From Mitsuaria sp. GD03876 (GTDB taxonomy: Bacteria > Pseudomonadota > Gammaproteobacteria > Burkholderiales > Burkholderiaceae_C), in assembly GCF_029840635.1 (NCBI RefSeq), contig NZ_JAOCCU010000004.1, positions 62,001-126,000 on the forward strand: 64,000 nt of DNA, written 5' to 3'. Position numbers and translations under genes: made by a program. The stretch's first letter is position 1, and the number at the start of each line of letters is the position of its first letter. The notes beneath the pieces are model-generated. The model worked only from the letters and a program-made list of their open reading frames with translations. It was not told the DNA's origin and made no database searches. Shown here one piece after another: positions 10,043 through 17,453 of this stretch.

Positions 10043-10756
10043 ACTGGACCAGACCTTCCCGGTCTTGGAGTCGGAGCTCTTCGATGTACCCGACCAGGGG
10101 CGGTTGACGGTGCGCGAGCCGTCTGAGCATCGGCCGCGATTCCTGATGCTCTATGGCTCCCTGCGCGCCAGGTCGTACAGCCGACTCTTGACCTTTGAAG
10201 CGGCCCGCTTGCTGGAAGCCATGGGCGGCGAGGTCAAGATCTTCGACCCGTCCGGTCTCCCGCTTCCCGATGATGCCGCGGACACGCATCCGAAGGTCCA
10301 AGAACTGCGTCAGCTGGCCACGTGGGCGGAGGGCATGGTCTGTGCTCTCCAGAGCGTCACGGCGCCATGACGGGCGTCATGAAGTCCCAGATCGACTGGA
10401 TCCCCTTGAATTCCGGCGCTGTCCGTCCGACGCAGGGCAAGACCCTGGCGGTGATGCAGGTCTCTGGCGGCTCGCAGAGCTTCAACGCCGTCAACCAGAT
10501 GCGCGTGCTGGGCCGCTGGATGCGGATGCTGACCATCCCCAACCAGTCCTCGGTGGCCAAGGCATACGCGGAGTTCACCGAGGAAGGTCGGATGAAGCCG
10601 TCCTCGTACTACGACCGCGTGGTCGACGTCATGGAGGAGCTGTTCAAGTTCACGCTCCTCACGCGCGACTTGGGTGACTACCTAGTCGACCGGTACAGCG
10701 AGCGCAAGGAGACGGCCGAGAAGCTGTCCGAGCGGGTCAATCAGAGCGCCATCTGA
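10035..10756 (+). pseudogene. arsH: arsH with a single-base frameshift
   Basis: ArsH is an NADPH:FMN oxidoreductase that oxidises trivalent organoarsenicals. The N-terminal part ([19 protein letters not shown] onward) is in one frame and ends at a TGA at 10368-10370. The rest ([18 protein letters not shown] to the C-terminus) continues in the next frame to 10756. At about 10343 the bases read GTC TGT GCT CTC; adding one G to give GTC TGG TGC TCT restores the family sequence [17 protein letters not shown] 10035 is the preferred start because AAGGAG lies six bases upstream; an in-frame ATG at 10017 is possible. A sequencing error cannot be excluded, but as it stands the protein would lose its catalytic C-terminal two thirds. 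Confidence 0.85.
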
Positions 10757-10765
10757 GCGCGAGTG

Positions 10766-10787
10766 CGGGGCTGCGGCCCCGTTCTCT
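10766..10787 (+). terminator. Rho-independent terminator after arsH
   Basis: CGGGGC (10766-10771) pairs with GCCCCG (10776-10781) around a four-base loop, and TTCTCTT follows. It sits ten bases after the arsH stop and just before the promoter of the next unit. Confidence 0.6.
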
Positions 10788-10795
10788 TGGTCATC

Positions 10796-10858
10796 TAGTT
10801 GCTATTGACAACCAAAAGAGCGATTTCTAGCATGCGGCCAAATAGTTGCTTTCACAAC
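10796..10858 (+). promoter_or_regulatory. Promoter with two MarR-type operator dyads
   Basis: TTGACA at 10805-10810 and TAGCAT at 10828-10833 are spaced by exactly 17 bases. TAGTTGCTATTGACAAC (10796-10812) overlaps the -35 box, and TAGTTGCTTTCACAAC (10843-10858) lies at and below the expected transcription start. Each is a GTTG...CAAC dyad with 7 or 6 bases between the arms, beginning with the same TAGTTGCT. The second ends three bases before the marR ATG. Repression by MarR binding at both sites, with autoregulation, is the natural reading. Confidence 0.65.
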
Positions 10859-10861
10859 GAT

Positions 10862-11341
10862 ATGAGCCAAAGCCTATCTGTCGAGCTTCTGCGCGAGGTC
10901 ACCCGGATGTACACACGCGCTCAGCGCGTCGTCGCCGACTGCTGCCGCACCACCAACACGCAGTGCCATCTGCTGACGGAGCTGGGACGCTCGGGCCCGC
11001 TGCCGCTGTCCGAGCTTGGCGTGCGGGTCAGTCTGGAGAAGAGCTGGGTGTCCCGTGCGGTGGAGGCCATGGTCGCGCATGGCTGGGTGACGAAGGAGCC
11101 GAACCCCTCCGACGCAAGGAGCTGGCTCGTCACGCTCACCGCCGACGGCGAACACACGGTCCATGAGCTCAACGCCACCCTCGACCGTCACGCCGAAGCC
11201 TTGATGGCCAAGCTCAGCGAGCGCGACCGGACCGCTGTCGAGAAGTCACTGCAAATTCTCATGAAGGCGCTGCGCGAGGACGACGCGGCCATGTGCTGCC
11301 TGCCGCCTCCAGACGCCAAGGACGACAAATCATGTTGTTGA
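10862..11341 (+). CDS. MarR-family regulator with vicinal cysteine pairs
   Basis: The 159-residue winged-helix regulator has its start at ATG 10862, after the operator pair; an earlier in-frame start would lie inside the promoter. The DNA-binding part (SELGVRVSLEKSWVSRAVEAM to SDARSWLVTLT) is typical. Unusual are C27-C28 and C35 near the N-terminus, C145-C146 after the last helix and C158-C159 at the extreme C-terminus. Vicinal cysteines are good As(III) ligands, and the gene directly precedes and overlaps an ArsN2-ArsO-like fusion by 10 bp, so it may be an arsenic-sensing MarR protein. That function is inferred from context. Confidence 0.8.
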   Translation: MSQSLSVELLREVTRMYTRAQRVVADCCRTTNTQCHLLTELGRSGPLPLSELGVRVSLEKSWVSRAVEAMVAHGWVTKEPNPSDARSWLVTLTADGEHTVHELNATLDRHAEALMAKLSERDRTAVEKSLQILMKALREDDAAMCCLPPPDAKDDKSCC

Positions 11342-13206
11342 ACGCGAACATCACCCTGCGCCAAGCGAAGCCCACCGACTGGCCCGCGTTGGCCGCGCTG
11401 CTCCAGGCCAACAAACTTCCGCTGGACGGCGCGCAAGAGCATCTGCACGCGTACCTGCTCGCGCTGTCCAACGGCGAGGTCGTTGGCAGCGCCGGCGCGG
11501 AGATCTATGGAGACATCGCGCTGTTGCGCTCGGTCGCGATCTCGCCGGGGCTGCAGGAGCGGGGCGTGGGCAAGGCGCTGGTCGGTCGCTTCCTGGATGA
11601 AGCCAGAAGCCGAAGCATCCGCCGCGTCTTCCTGTTGACGGTCACCGCGCCGGAGTACTTCGAGCGATTCGGCTTCCGGCGGCTGGACGCCAAGGAAGCG
11701 CCCGAGGCGCTGAAAGCGTCCGCCGAGTTCCGGGGCGCTTGCCCAGCGAGTGCGGCGCTCATGGGCCTGTCGCTCCAGGCTGCCACAACACCCGAGCCGG
11801 GTCTGCCGGTCGCGGTGCTGGGAGCAGGTCCGGTTGGTCTGGCGGCTGGGGCGAAGCTCATCGAGCGCGGCTTGCCATTCGTGGTGCTCGAAGCGGGCCG
11901 CGAGGTGGGAAGCAACCTGCAGGAGTACGGTCACGTTCGGCTGTTCTCGCCGTGGCGCTACAACGTCGACGGCTCGATGGCCGCACTTCTCAAGCCCACT
12001 GGCTGGACGGCACCCGATCCAGACGGCCTGCCGCTGGCGCGCGACATCGTGGAGCAAGTACTGAGACCGTTCGCACGGCTGCCCGAGGTCGCGGCGGCGC
12101 TGCATCTCGGCACGAAGGTGCTGGCGGTGAGCAGGGAGGGCTTCGACAAGGTCAAGAGCACCGGTCGTGACCAAGCCGCCTTCGTGATCCGCGCCCAACG
12201 TGGCGACGAGCGCCTTGAATTCCGGGCGCGAGCGGTCATCGATGCGACGGGGACGTGGAGCACGCCCAATCCGCTCGGCGCCAGCGGCTTGCCGGCCATT
12301 GGCGAAACCCAGGCCACCTCGCGCATCTTCTATGGTATCCCTGATGTACTGGGTGCGCATCGCCATCGTTATGAGGCCCGGCGCACGCTGGTGGTCGGCG
12401 CTGGGCATTCCGCTGCGAACGCGCTGCTTGCGCTGGCTGAGCTTGCCAAGACAGTGCCGGGCGCGAGCCTCGCCTGGGCCGTGCGCTCGCCTGTGCTCAC
12501 CCGCGTCTTCGGCGGAGGCAATGCCGACGCGCTCCCTGCTCGCGGGCAGCTCGGCGCATCGCTTCGGCGCCTGCGCGATGCCGGACAGCTGGCGTTCTTC
12601 GGCGGTCTGCGCATCACCGAGATTCGCGAGCAGGACGATGCGCTGACGGTGATCGGGTTGAGCGCCGACGACCGACAGGTCCAGGTGGATGGCGTTGATG
12701 AAATCATCTGCGCGACCGGCCAGCGCCCCGACCTTTCGCTGACAAGCGAGCTGCGGGTCAAGCTCGATCCCTGGCTGGAATCGACCGAAGCGCTCGGCCC
12801 TCTCATTGACCCGAACGTTCACAGCTGCGGGACGGTTCGTCCCCATGGACATCGGGAACTTGCACATCCAGAACCAGCCTTCTACACGCTCGGAGTGAAG
12901 AGCTACGGCCGCGCACCGACCTTCCTGATGGCGACGGGCTTCGAGCAGGCGCGATCCGTGGTGGCCGCCATTGCCGGCGACATCGAAGCAGCCGACCGTG
13001 TGGAACTCGATCTGCCCGAGACTGGCGTCTGCGGCATTGGCGTGCCAGGCGTCGCTGCGACGGGTGCTGGCTGCTGCGGGGATTCAGCGCCGTCGCCGAT
13101 TGCGAAGCCGAAGCCCGCGATGGGGAAGGCGGGAGGCTGCGGGCCGTCATCCTGCGGCACAGGAGCAGCGACGCCAAAGCCTCCCGTCTCCCGTTGCTGC
13201 CGCTGA
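11332..13206 (+). CDS. ArsN2 acetyltransferase fused to ArsO-like flavoprotein monooxygenase
   Basis: The 624-residue protein begins at ATG 11332 inside the marR stop region. Residues 1-145 are a GNAT acetyltransferase of the ArsN2 type, with the acetyl-CoA loop QERGVGKAL at 75-83 and GACPASAALM near the end. A short linker leads to an FAD Rossmann fold (VAVLGAGPVGLAAG, G164-G169), a second nucleotide-binding site (TLVVGAGHSAANAL) and the CATGQRP motif of ArsO/FMO-like monooxygenases. The last 60 residues are a Gly/Ala/Pro-rich tail with seven cysteines (GAGCCG, GGCGPSSCG and a terminal RCC). ArsN2 and ArsO are known as separate genes of ars clusters. One polypeptide doing both, with a metal-binding-like tail, is unusual. 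Substrates are not evident. Confidence 0.85.
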   Translation: MLLNANITLRQAKPTDWPALAALLQANKLPLDGAQEHLHAYLLALSNGEVVGSAGAEIYGDIALLRSVAISPGLQERGVGKALVGRFLDEARSRSIRRVFLLTVTAPEYFERFGFRRLDAKEAPEALKASAEFRGACPASAALMGLSLQAATTPEPGLPVAVLGAGPVGLAAGAKLIERGLPFVVLEAGREVGSNLQEYGHVRLFSPWRYNVDGSMAALLKPTGWTAPDPDGLPLARDIVEQVLRPFARLPEVAAALHLGTKVLAVSREGFDKVKSTGRDQAAFVIRAQRGDERLEFRARAVIDATGTWSTPNPLGASGLPAIGETQATSRIFYGIPDVLGAHRHRYEARRTLVVGAGHSAANALLALAELAKTVPGASLAWAVRSPVLTRVFGGGNADALPARGQLGASLRRLRDAGQLAFFGGLRITEIREQDDALTVIGLSADDRQVQVDGVDEIICATGQRPDLSLTSELRVKLDPWLESTEALGPLIDPNVHSCGTVRPHGHRELAHPEPAFYTLGVKSYGRAPTFLMATGFEQARSVVAAIAGDIEAADRVELDLPETGVCGIGVPGVAATGAGCCGDSAPSPIAKPKPAMGKAGGCGPSSCGTGAATPKPPVSRCCR

Positions 13207-13219
13207 GCACGCGACGAGC

Positions 13220-14392
13220 ATGAGGCGTTCGAGCACCGTTGTCGCGTTGGGGCTGGCCCAGACCCTGGCCTGGGCCTCGACCTACTACCTGCCGGCCATG
13301 CTGGCTGCGCCAATGGCGCGGGATGTGGGCGTCACCGTCCCGACGGTGTTCGCCGCGTTCTCCGCGGCGCTGGTCGTATCGGCACTGCTGGGACCGCAAG
13401 CCGGCCGGGCCATCGACCGCGTCGGCGGTCGGCCGGTGCTGATGGCCACCAATCTGGTGTTCGCGCTAGGCCTTGTGCTCCTCGGGCTCGCTTCTGGACC
13501 GACCTCGCTGTTCGCCGCATGGGTGATCCTTGGCATTGGGATGGGGAGCGGCCTATACGAGGCCGCCTTCGCGGCTCTCGTTCGACTGTGGGGGAACGAC
13601 TCCCGCGGCGCCATCACCGGCGTCACGCTCTTCGCCGGATTCGCCAGCACAGTCGGCTGGCCGCTGTCGACCTACCTAGAGGTGCACCATGGATGGCGGG
13701 CGGCATGCTTCGTCTGGGCTGCGCTTCATCTTTGCGCCGGGCTTCCGCTGAACGCATTGCTTCCTCGGGTTCGGAAGGAGGCTGAGTCCGCGCAGGGCCC
13801 CGCCAACGAAGCACCCGCGCCGGTCGGCGACGAACGGTCGTCCTTGCGCGCTTCGCTGGTGCTCGCATGGGTGTTCGCGACGACCTGGTTCATCAGCACG
13901 GCGATGGCGGCTCATCTTCCACGCGTGCTGCAGGCTGGAGGCGCCAGCATTGAGACGGCGGTTCTCGTCGGAGCGCTAATCGGACCGGCCCAGGTTGGGG
14001 CAAGACTGCTTGAATTCGGCCTCTTGCGTCGTTTGCATCCGATGCTGTCCGCGAGGCTTGCTTCGGTGATGCATCCGCTTGGGGTCGTATTGCTCGGCGT
14101 GCTCGGGATGCCCGCAGCACCGCTTTTCGGGTTACTTCATGGGGCAGGGAACGGTATCTTGACCATCGCCAAGGGGACTCTGCCGTTGGTGGTCTTCGGT
14201 CCTGAAGGCTATGGCCATCGACAGGGCGTCATCATGGTTCCGGCACGAGTGGCGCAAGCGCTCGCACCATGGGCCTTTGGCAGCGCGATAGACCATTGGG
14301 GGGCAGCAGCCCTGGTGCTGTCGGCCAGCCTTGGTCTTCTGGCATTCGCGAGCTTGTTCCTTCTGTCGCTTCAGCCTCGGACGGCGAACTGA
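13220..14392 (+). CDS. MFS transporter of the arsenic unit
   Basis: A 390-residue major facilitator with 12 predicted transmembrane segments and the loop motif GRAIDRVGGRPVL between segments 2 and 3. The ATG lies 13 bp after the fused ArsN2-ArsO-like gene, so it is the third gene of the MarR-controlled unit. It probably exports the product made by the fusion protein or arsenite derivatives. It is not called ArsJ, since the GAPDH-like partner of ArsJ is missing. No metal-specific residues are visible. Confidence 0.75.
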   Translation: MRRSSTVVALGLAQTLAWASTYYLPAMLAAPMARDVGVTVPTVFAAFSAALVVSALLGPQAGRAIDRVGGRPVLMATNLVFALGLVLLGLASGPTSLFAAWVILGIGMGSGLYEAAFAALVRLWGNDSRGAITGVTLFAGFASTVGWPLSTYLEVHHGWRAACFVWAALHLCAGLPLNALLPRVRKEAESAQGPANEAPAPVGDERSSLRASLVLAWVFATTWFISTAMAAHLPRVLQAGGASIETAVLVGALIGPAQVGARLLEFGLLRRLHPMLSARLASVMHPLGVVLLGVLGMPAAPLFGLLHGAGNGILTIAKGTLPLVVFGPEGYGHRQGVIMVPARVAQALAPWAFGSAIDHWGAAALVLSASLGLLAFASLFLLSLQPRTAN

Positions 14393-14438
14393 ACAACTCG
14401 GCGACTCGCAGACCAGCGCTGGCACGGGATTACCCTAG

Positions 14439-14867
14439 GCGCTTAACCCCATCTACGGCATCGAAAGCGAGGTCACCCCCAGCAAGGCGACCCTCGGCCA
14501 GCTACTGCGGATCTTGCGAGAGCGGGTGGACCTACACCCGACATTCGACGAGCGCTTCGAGCGATTTCTGGAGAGCCGCAACATCATCGCGCACCGCTTG
14601 TTCGACGTGCCGGGCGGCCTGGACCTTCATACGGACGCAGGCAGGCAGAACCTCAAGATGTTCCTGCTGCGCTTCATGGATGATGGCCAAACCCTCTCGA
14701 TGATATTCCTTGGCTTGATCCGAATCTGGTCTCAACAAGTCGGCATCGATCTGCCCAGCGTAGATGACCATGCTACGCAGGCCATGCTGGATCACGTCGA
14801 TGAGAACGTGATCCCCAATCTGAGCATCCTCTTGAAGGAGAAGATGCCTTCTGCAGGCAACAACTAG
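14439..14867 (+). pseudogene. 5'-truncated hypothetical gene
   Basis: After a TAG at 14436 a frame reads NPIYGIESEVTPSKATLG and on to SAGNN with no ATG until well inside. The sequence (LLRILRERVDLHPTFDERF, then RNIIAHRLFDVPGG) resembles conserved hypothetical proteins whose N-terminus is missing here. The internal TTG at 14514 could start a 117-residue product, but without a good ribosome binding site. Function unknown. It ends convergently with the minus-strand gene at 14864, overlapping by four bases. Confidence 0.4.
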
Positions 14868-15283
14868 CCTGGGTCTCGCATGAGATTGGCACTCTCGCTG
14901 CATAGCGCCGTGGCTAAGTCTGCACGCAGCTGATTACCGAGATCCGAGAGCAGCCTCGTGGCGAGCTGAGCGCTCAACGACAACCTCGATTTGGAAGCGA
15001 GCTGGACAAAGGGGCGAACAGACCTGGCCAGTTCGTCGGACGCATCAAGCACCTCTGAAAATGGGCGATCCAGAAGAATCGTCAGCATCAGCACTGAGCT
15101 CAACCTCTTCATCGCCTCCGCTTGCCGCTTCAACGTGGCGACTTTGCTGTGCACCAACATCGAAGGAAGCGTGAGGATCAGCTTGTCCAGGTCCCGCAGC
15201 TCCCTAGTCACTCGAACGGCCGCCTGCTCAGACATGCGCAGCCCCGTGTCGATCGAACTCCTCTCGTCTTCAGTCTTCAGCAT
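14864..15283 (-). CDS. Hypothetical protein downstream of czcS
   Basis: The 139-residue protein starts at ATG 15283, preceded by GGAG at eight bases. It is largely helical, with many Leu and Ala, no signal peptide and no membrane segment (RELRDLDKLILTLPSML, RPFSEVLDASDELARSVRP). I do not recognise the family. It lies about 120 bp after czcS on the same strand and may be the last gene of the czc transcript. Codon use looks normal for the region. Confidence 0.5.
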   Translation of the reverse strand: MLKTEDERSSIDTGLRMSEQAAVRVTRELRDLDKLILTLPSMLVHSKVATLKRQAEAMKRLSSVLMLTILLDRPFSEVLDASDELARSVRPFVQLASKSRLSLSAQLATRLLSDLGNQLRADLATALCSESANLMRDPG

Positions 15284-15404
15284 CGTGCGGTCTCCCGCGC
15301 ACGCACCTTCGGCAGGCATGACAGGGGAACGCGAACCACTAGGCCCGCGCTCTGGCCTCGCCGTGGGAGGCTGACCTCATCAAGGACGAGAGTATTGCGT
15401 TGAA

Positions 15405-16742
15405 TCAAGTGGGTACCGCGCTGGAGGAGATCGTGAAGCCAATGCGCGTCTCGCCGCGCTCGGAAGTTGCAATCGCCTTGCCTCCATGCATGCGCGCAAT
15501 TGCCGCGACGATGGAGAGGCCAAGGCCATGGTTCTTGCTGGCGCCGGTGCGGGAAGGGTCGACGCGGTAGAAACGGTCGAAGAGCCTTGGCAGGTGTTCC
15601 GCGGGGATCTCCGGACCCTCGTTGATCACGCCGATATAAATCTCTTTGCCACGTGGCTCGATTTCGACCACCACCTCCGTCCCGCGGGTCGCGTAGCGGC
15701 GAGCGTTACCCACCAGGTTGGCGATCGCGCGCTGCAACAAGCCAGTGTCCACGCTGGCTCGGGCACGCCCGCGCACGACGCCGCGAACGCCCGCTTCCTG
15801 CAGGGAGCCTTCGTGATAGTCCAGCACCTCTGCACAGAGTTCCGCCAACTCCGTGACCTCGTCGCGGCTGGCCTGAGCGCCTCGCTGTGCATTCGCAAGA
15901 AAGAGCATGTCCGCCACGATCCTGGCGATGCGACGAAGCTCCTCGAGGTTTGACTGAAGCGTCTCCTTGAGCTCGTCGGGCGAGCGGGGACGCCGGAGCG
16001 CGAAGTCGCAGCTGTTGATGAGGATCGAGAGCGGATTGTTCAGCTCGTGTGCGACATCAGCGTTGAACGACTCCATCTGCCTGTAGGCGATGGCGAGGCG
16101 ATCGAGAAGATCGTTCGTTTGAGCGATCAGCGGCTGCAACTCTTCGACCTGGTCGCGGCCGTCAAGTCGCAGCTCCAGACGGTCGGCGCGGACAGCTGCG
16201 GTCTGCCTGACAAGCGCACGAAGGGGCGCGAGCTCTCGCCTGACCCCAAATGCCGCAGCTGCAGACAGCACCAGGGAGCCCCCAACGGCCGCAAAACCGA
16301 GCGTCCACGCGAGCCGCAGGAGCAGCTCCTTGTCCTTACTCTGGTCGAAGGCAAGCGAGGCGGTCCCCGCCCCGCCGAGATCGGGAGGCAGCGGCACTGG
16401 AAATCGCTCGACCTTGACGTCGGCGCTAGCAGCGCGCTGCGGCGGCAAAAAGATGTGGCCCGAGTTGTCCGCCACGCTGAGCGTGAGCTCGTCGTGCCCA
16501 GCGAGAAAGTCGTTCAGCAGATGACGGACGCTGTCCAAGTCGTGCGCGCCGCGCCCTTCCTTGAGCAGATGTTCAACGGCCTCGCGCTTCATGCTCAGGG
16601 TCTGGTTCTGACGTTGATCGAGCGTCAGGAAAATCACCACGTACACCGCCACGCACACGACGCCGAGCCCCGCCATGGACTGCACAGCGAGTCGACGAAG
16701 GAGACGTGCCCGAAGGCTTCCCGTATGCATTGCGACGCTCAT
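15405..16742 (-). CDS. czcS: Heavy-metal sensor histidine kinase CzcS-like
   Basis: The 445-residue inner-membrane kinase has a transmembrane helix near 22-41, a periplasmic sensor region to about 140, a second helix near 143-166, a HAMP region, the phosphoacceptor box with H232 (DVAHELNNPLSI), and an ATPase domain with an N box, GLGLSIVAAIARMHGG and a short C-terminus. It would sense periplasmic metal and phosphorylate the adjacent regulator, whose stop overlaps this start by four bases. Position in the czc block supports Zn/Co/Cd sensing; a copper role for the cus operon cannot be excluded. Confidence 0.88.
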   Translation of the reverse strand: MSVAMHTGSLRARLLRRLAVQSMAGLGVVCVAVYVVIFLTLDQRQNQTLSMKREAVEHLLKEGRGAHDLDSVRHLLNDFLAGHDELTLSVADNSGHIFLPPQRAASADVKVERFPVPLPPDLGGAGTASLAFDQSKDKELLLRLAWTLGFAAVGGSLVLSAAAAFGVRRELAPLRALVRQTAAVRADRLELRLDGRDQVEELQPLIAQTNDLLDRLAIAYRQMESFNADVAHELNNPLSILINSCDFALRRPRSPDELKETLQSNLEELRRIARIVADMLFLANAQRGAQASRDEVTELAELCAEVLDYHEGSLQEAGVRGVVRGRARASVDTGLLQRAIANLVGNARRYATRGTEVVVEIEPRGKEIYIGVINEGPEIPAEHLPRLFDRFYRVDPSRTGASKNHGLGLSIVAAIARMHGGKAIATSERGETRIGFTISSSAVPT

Positions 16743-17425
16743 GCGGGTCGGTCTTCGATGACGTACCCCATCCCGCGCACGGTATGGATCAGGGCCCGAT
16801 CAAACGGCTGATCAATCTTCACGCGCAGACGGCGTATGGCCACCTCCACCACGTTGGTGTCACTGTCGAAATTCATGTCCCAGACCTGTTCAGCGATCTC
16901 TGTCCTGGAGAGCACCTCGCCTTTGCGTCGCATCAGCAGCGCGAGGAGACCGAACTCCTTGGTGGTGAGATCAATCCGCTGACCAGCGCGGCTGACCTTG
17001 CGACGGATGGGATCCACCTCCAGATCAGCTACGCGGTACACGGACTCCTCGGTCACCTGTCGACCTCCCGTGCGCCGGCGCAGGAGAACCTGAACCCGGG
17101 CCACGAGTTCGGAGAATGCGTAGGGCTTGGTGAGGTAGTCGTCAGCGCCGCTTTGCAGGCCCTTGACGCGATCTTCGACGCGCGAGCGGGCCGTGACCAT
17201 CAGAATGGGCACATCGCTGCTCTGACGGATCGCGCTCAGCATGGCGAGCCCATCGATGCCCGGCAACTGCCCGTCAAGGATGAGCAAGTCGTAGCTGTTG
17301 ACCGAGGCCATGTGCAGCCCGTCAACGCCGTCGTGGGCGACCTCCACGGAATAGCCTTCCTCGGTGAGCCCCTTGCGGAGGTACTCAGCGGCCTTTTCCT
17401 CGTCCTCGACGATCAGTAGTTTCAT
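16739..17425 (-). CDS. czcR: OmpR-family response regulator CzcR-like
   Basis: The 228-residue regulator starts MKLLIVEDEEKAAEYL at 17425. The receiver domain has the acidic pair at 8-9 and phospho-acceptor D51 (LILDGQLPG); the C-terminal part is a winged helix ending YVIEDRPA. It is the partner of the overlapping kinase and lies 28 bp after the metal ATPase gene. The order ATPase-regulator-kinase suggests that the response genes are read from both a czc transcript and a local promoter, but no clear promoter was found. Confidence 0.9.
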   Translation of the reverse strand: MKLLIVEDEEKAAEYLRKGLTEEGYSVEVAHDGVDGLHMASVNSYDLLILDGQLPGIDGLAMLSAIRQSSDVPILMVTARSRVEDRVKGLQSGADDYLTKPYAFSELVARVQVLLRRRTGGRQVTEESVYRVADLEVDPIRRKVSRAGQRIDLTTKEFGLLALLMRRKGEVLSRTEIAEQVWDMNFDSDTNVVEVAIRRLRVKIDQPFDRALIHTVRGMGYVIEDRPA

Positions 17426-17453
17426 GAGCGGATCTCGTTGTTGTTCGTCGATC

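Noticed and set aside
13220-14392. ArsJ as name for the MFS gene
   Set aside because: ArsJ works with an adjacent GAPDH-like gene, which is not present here.
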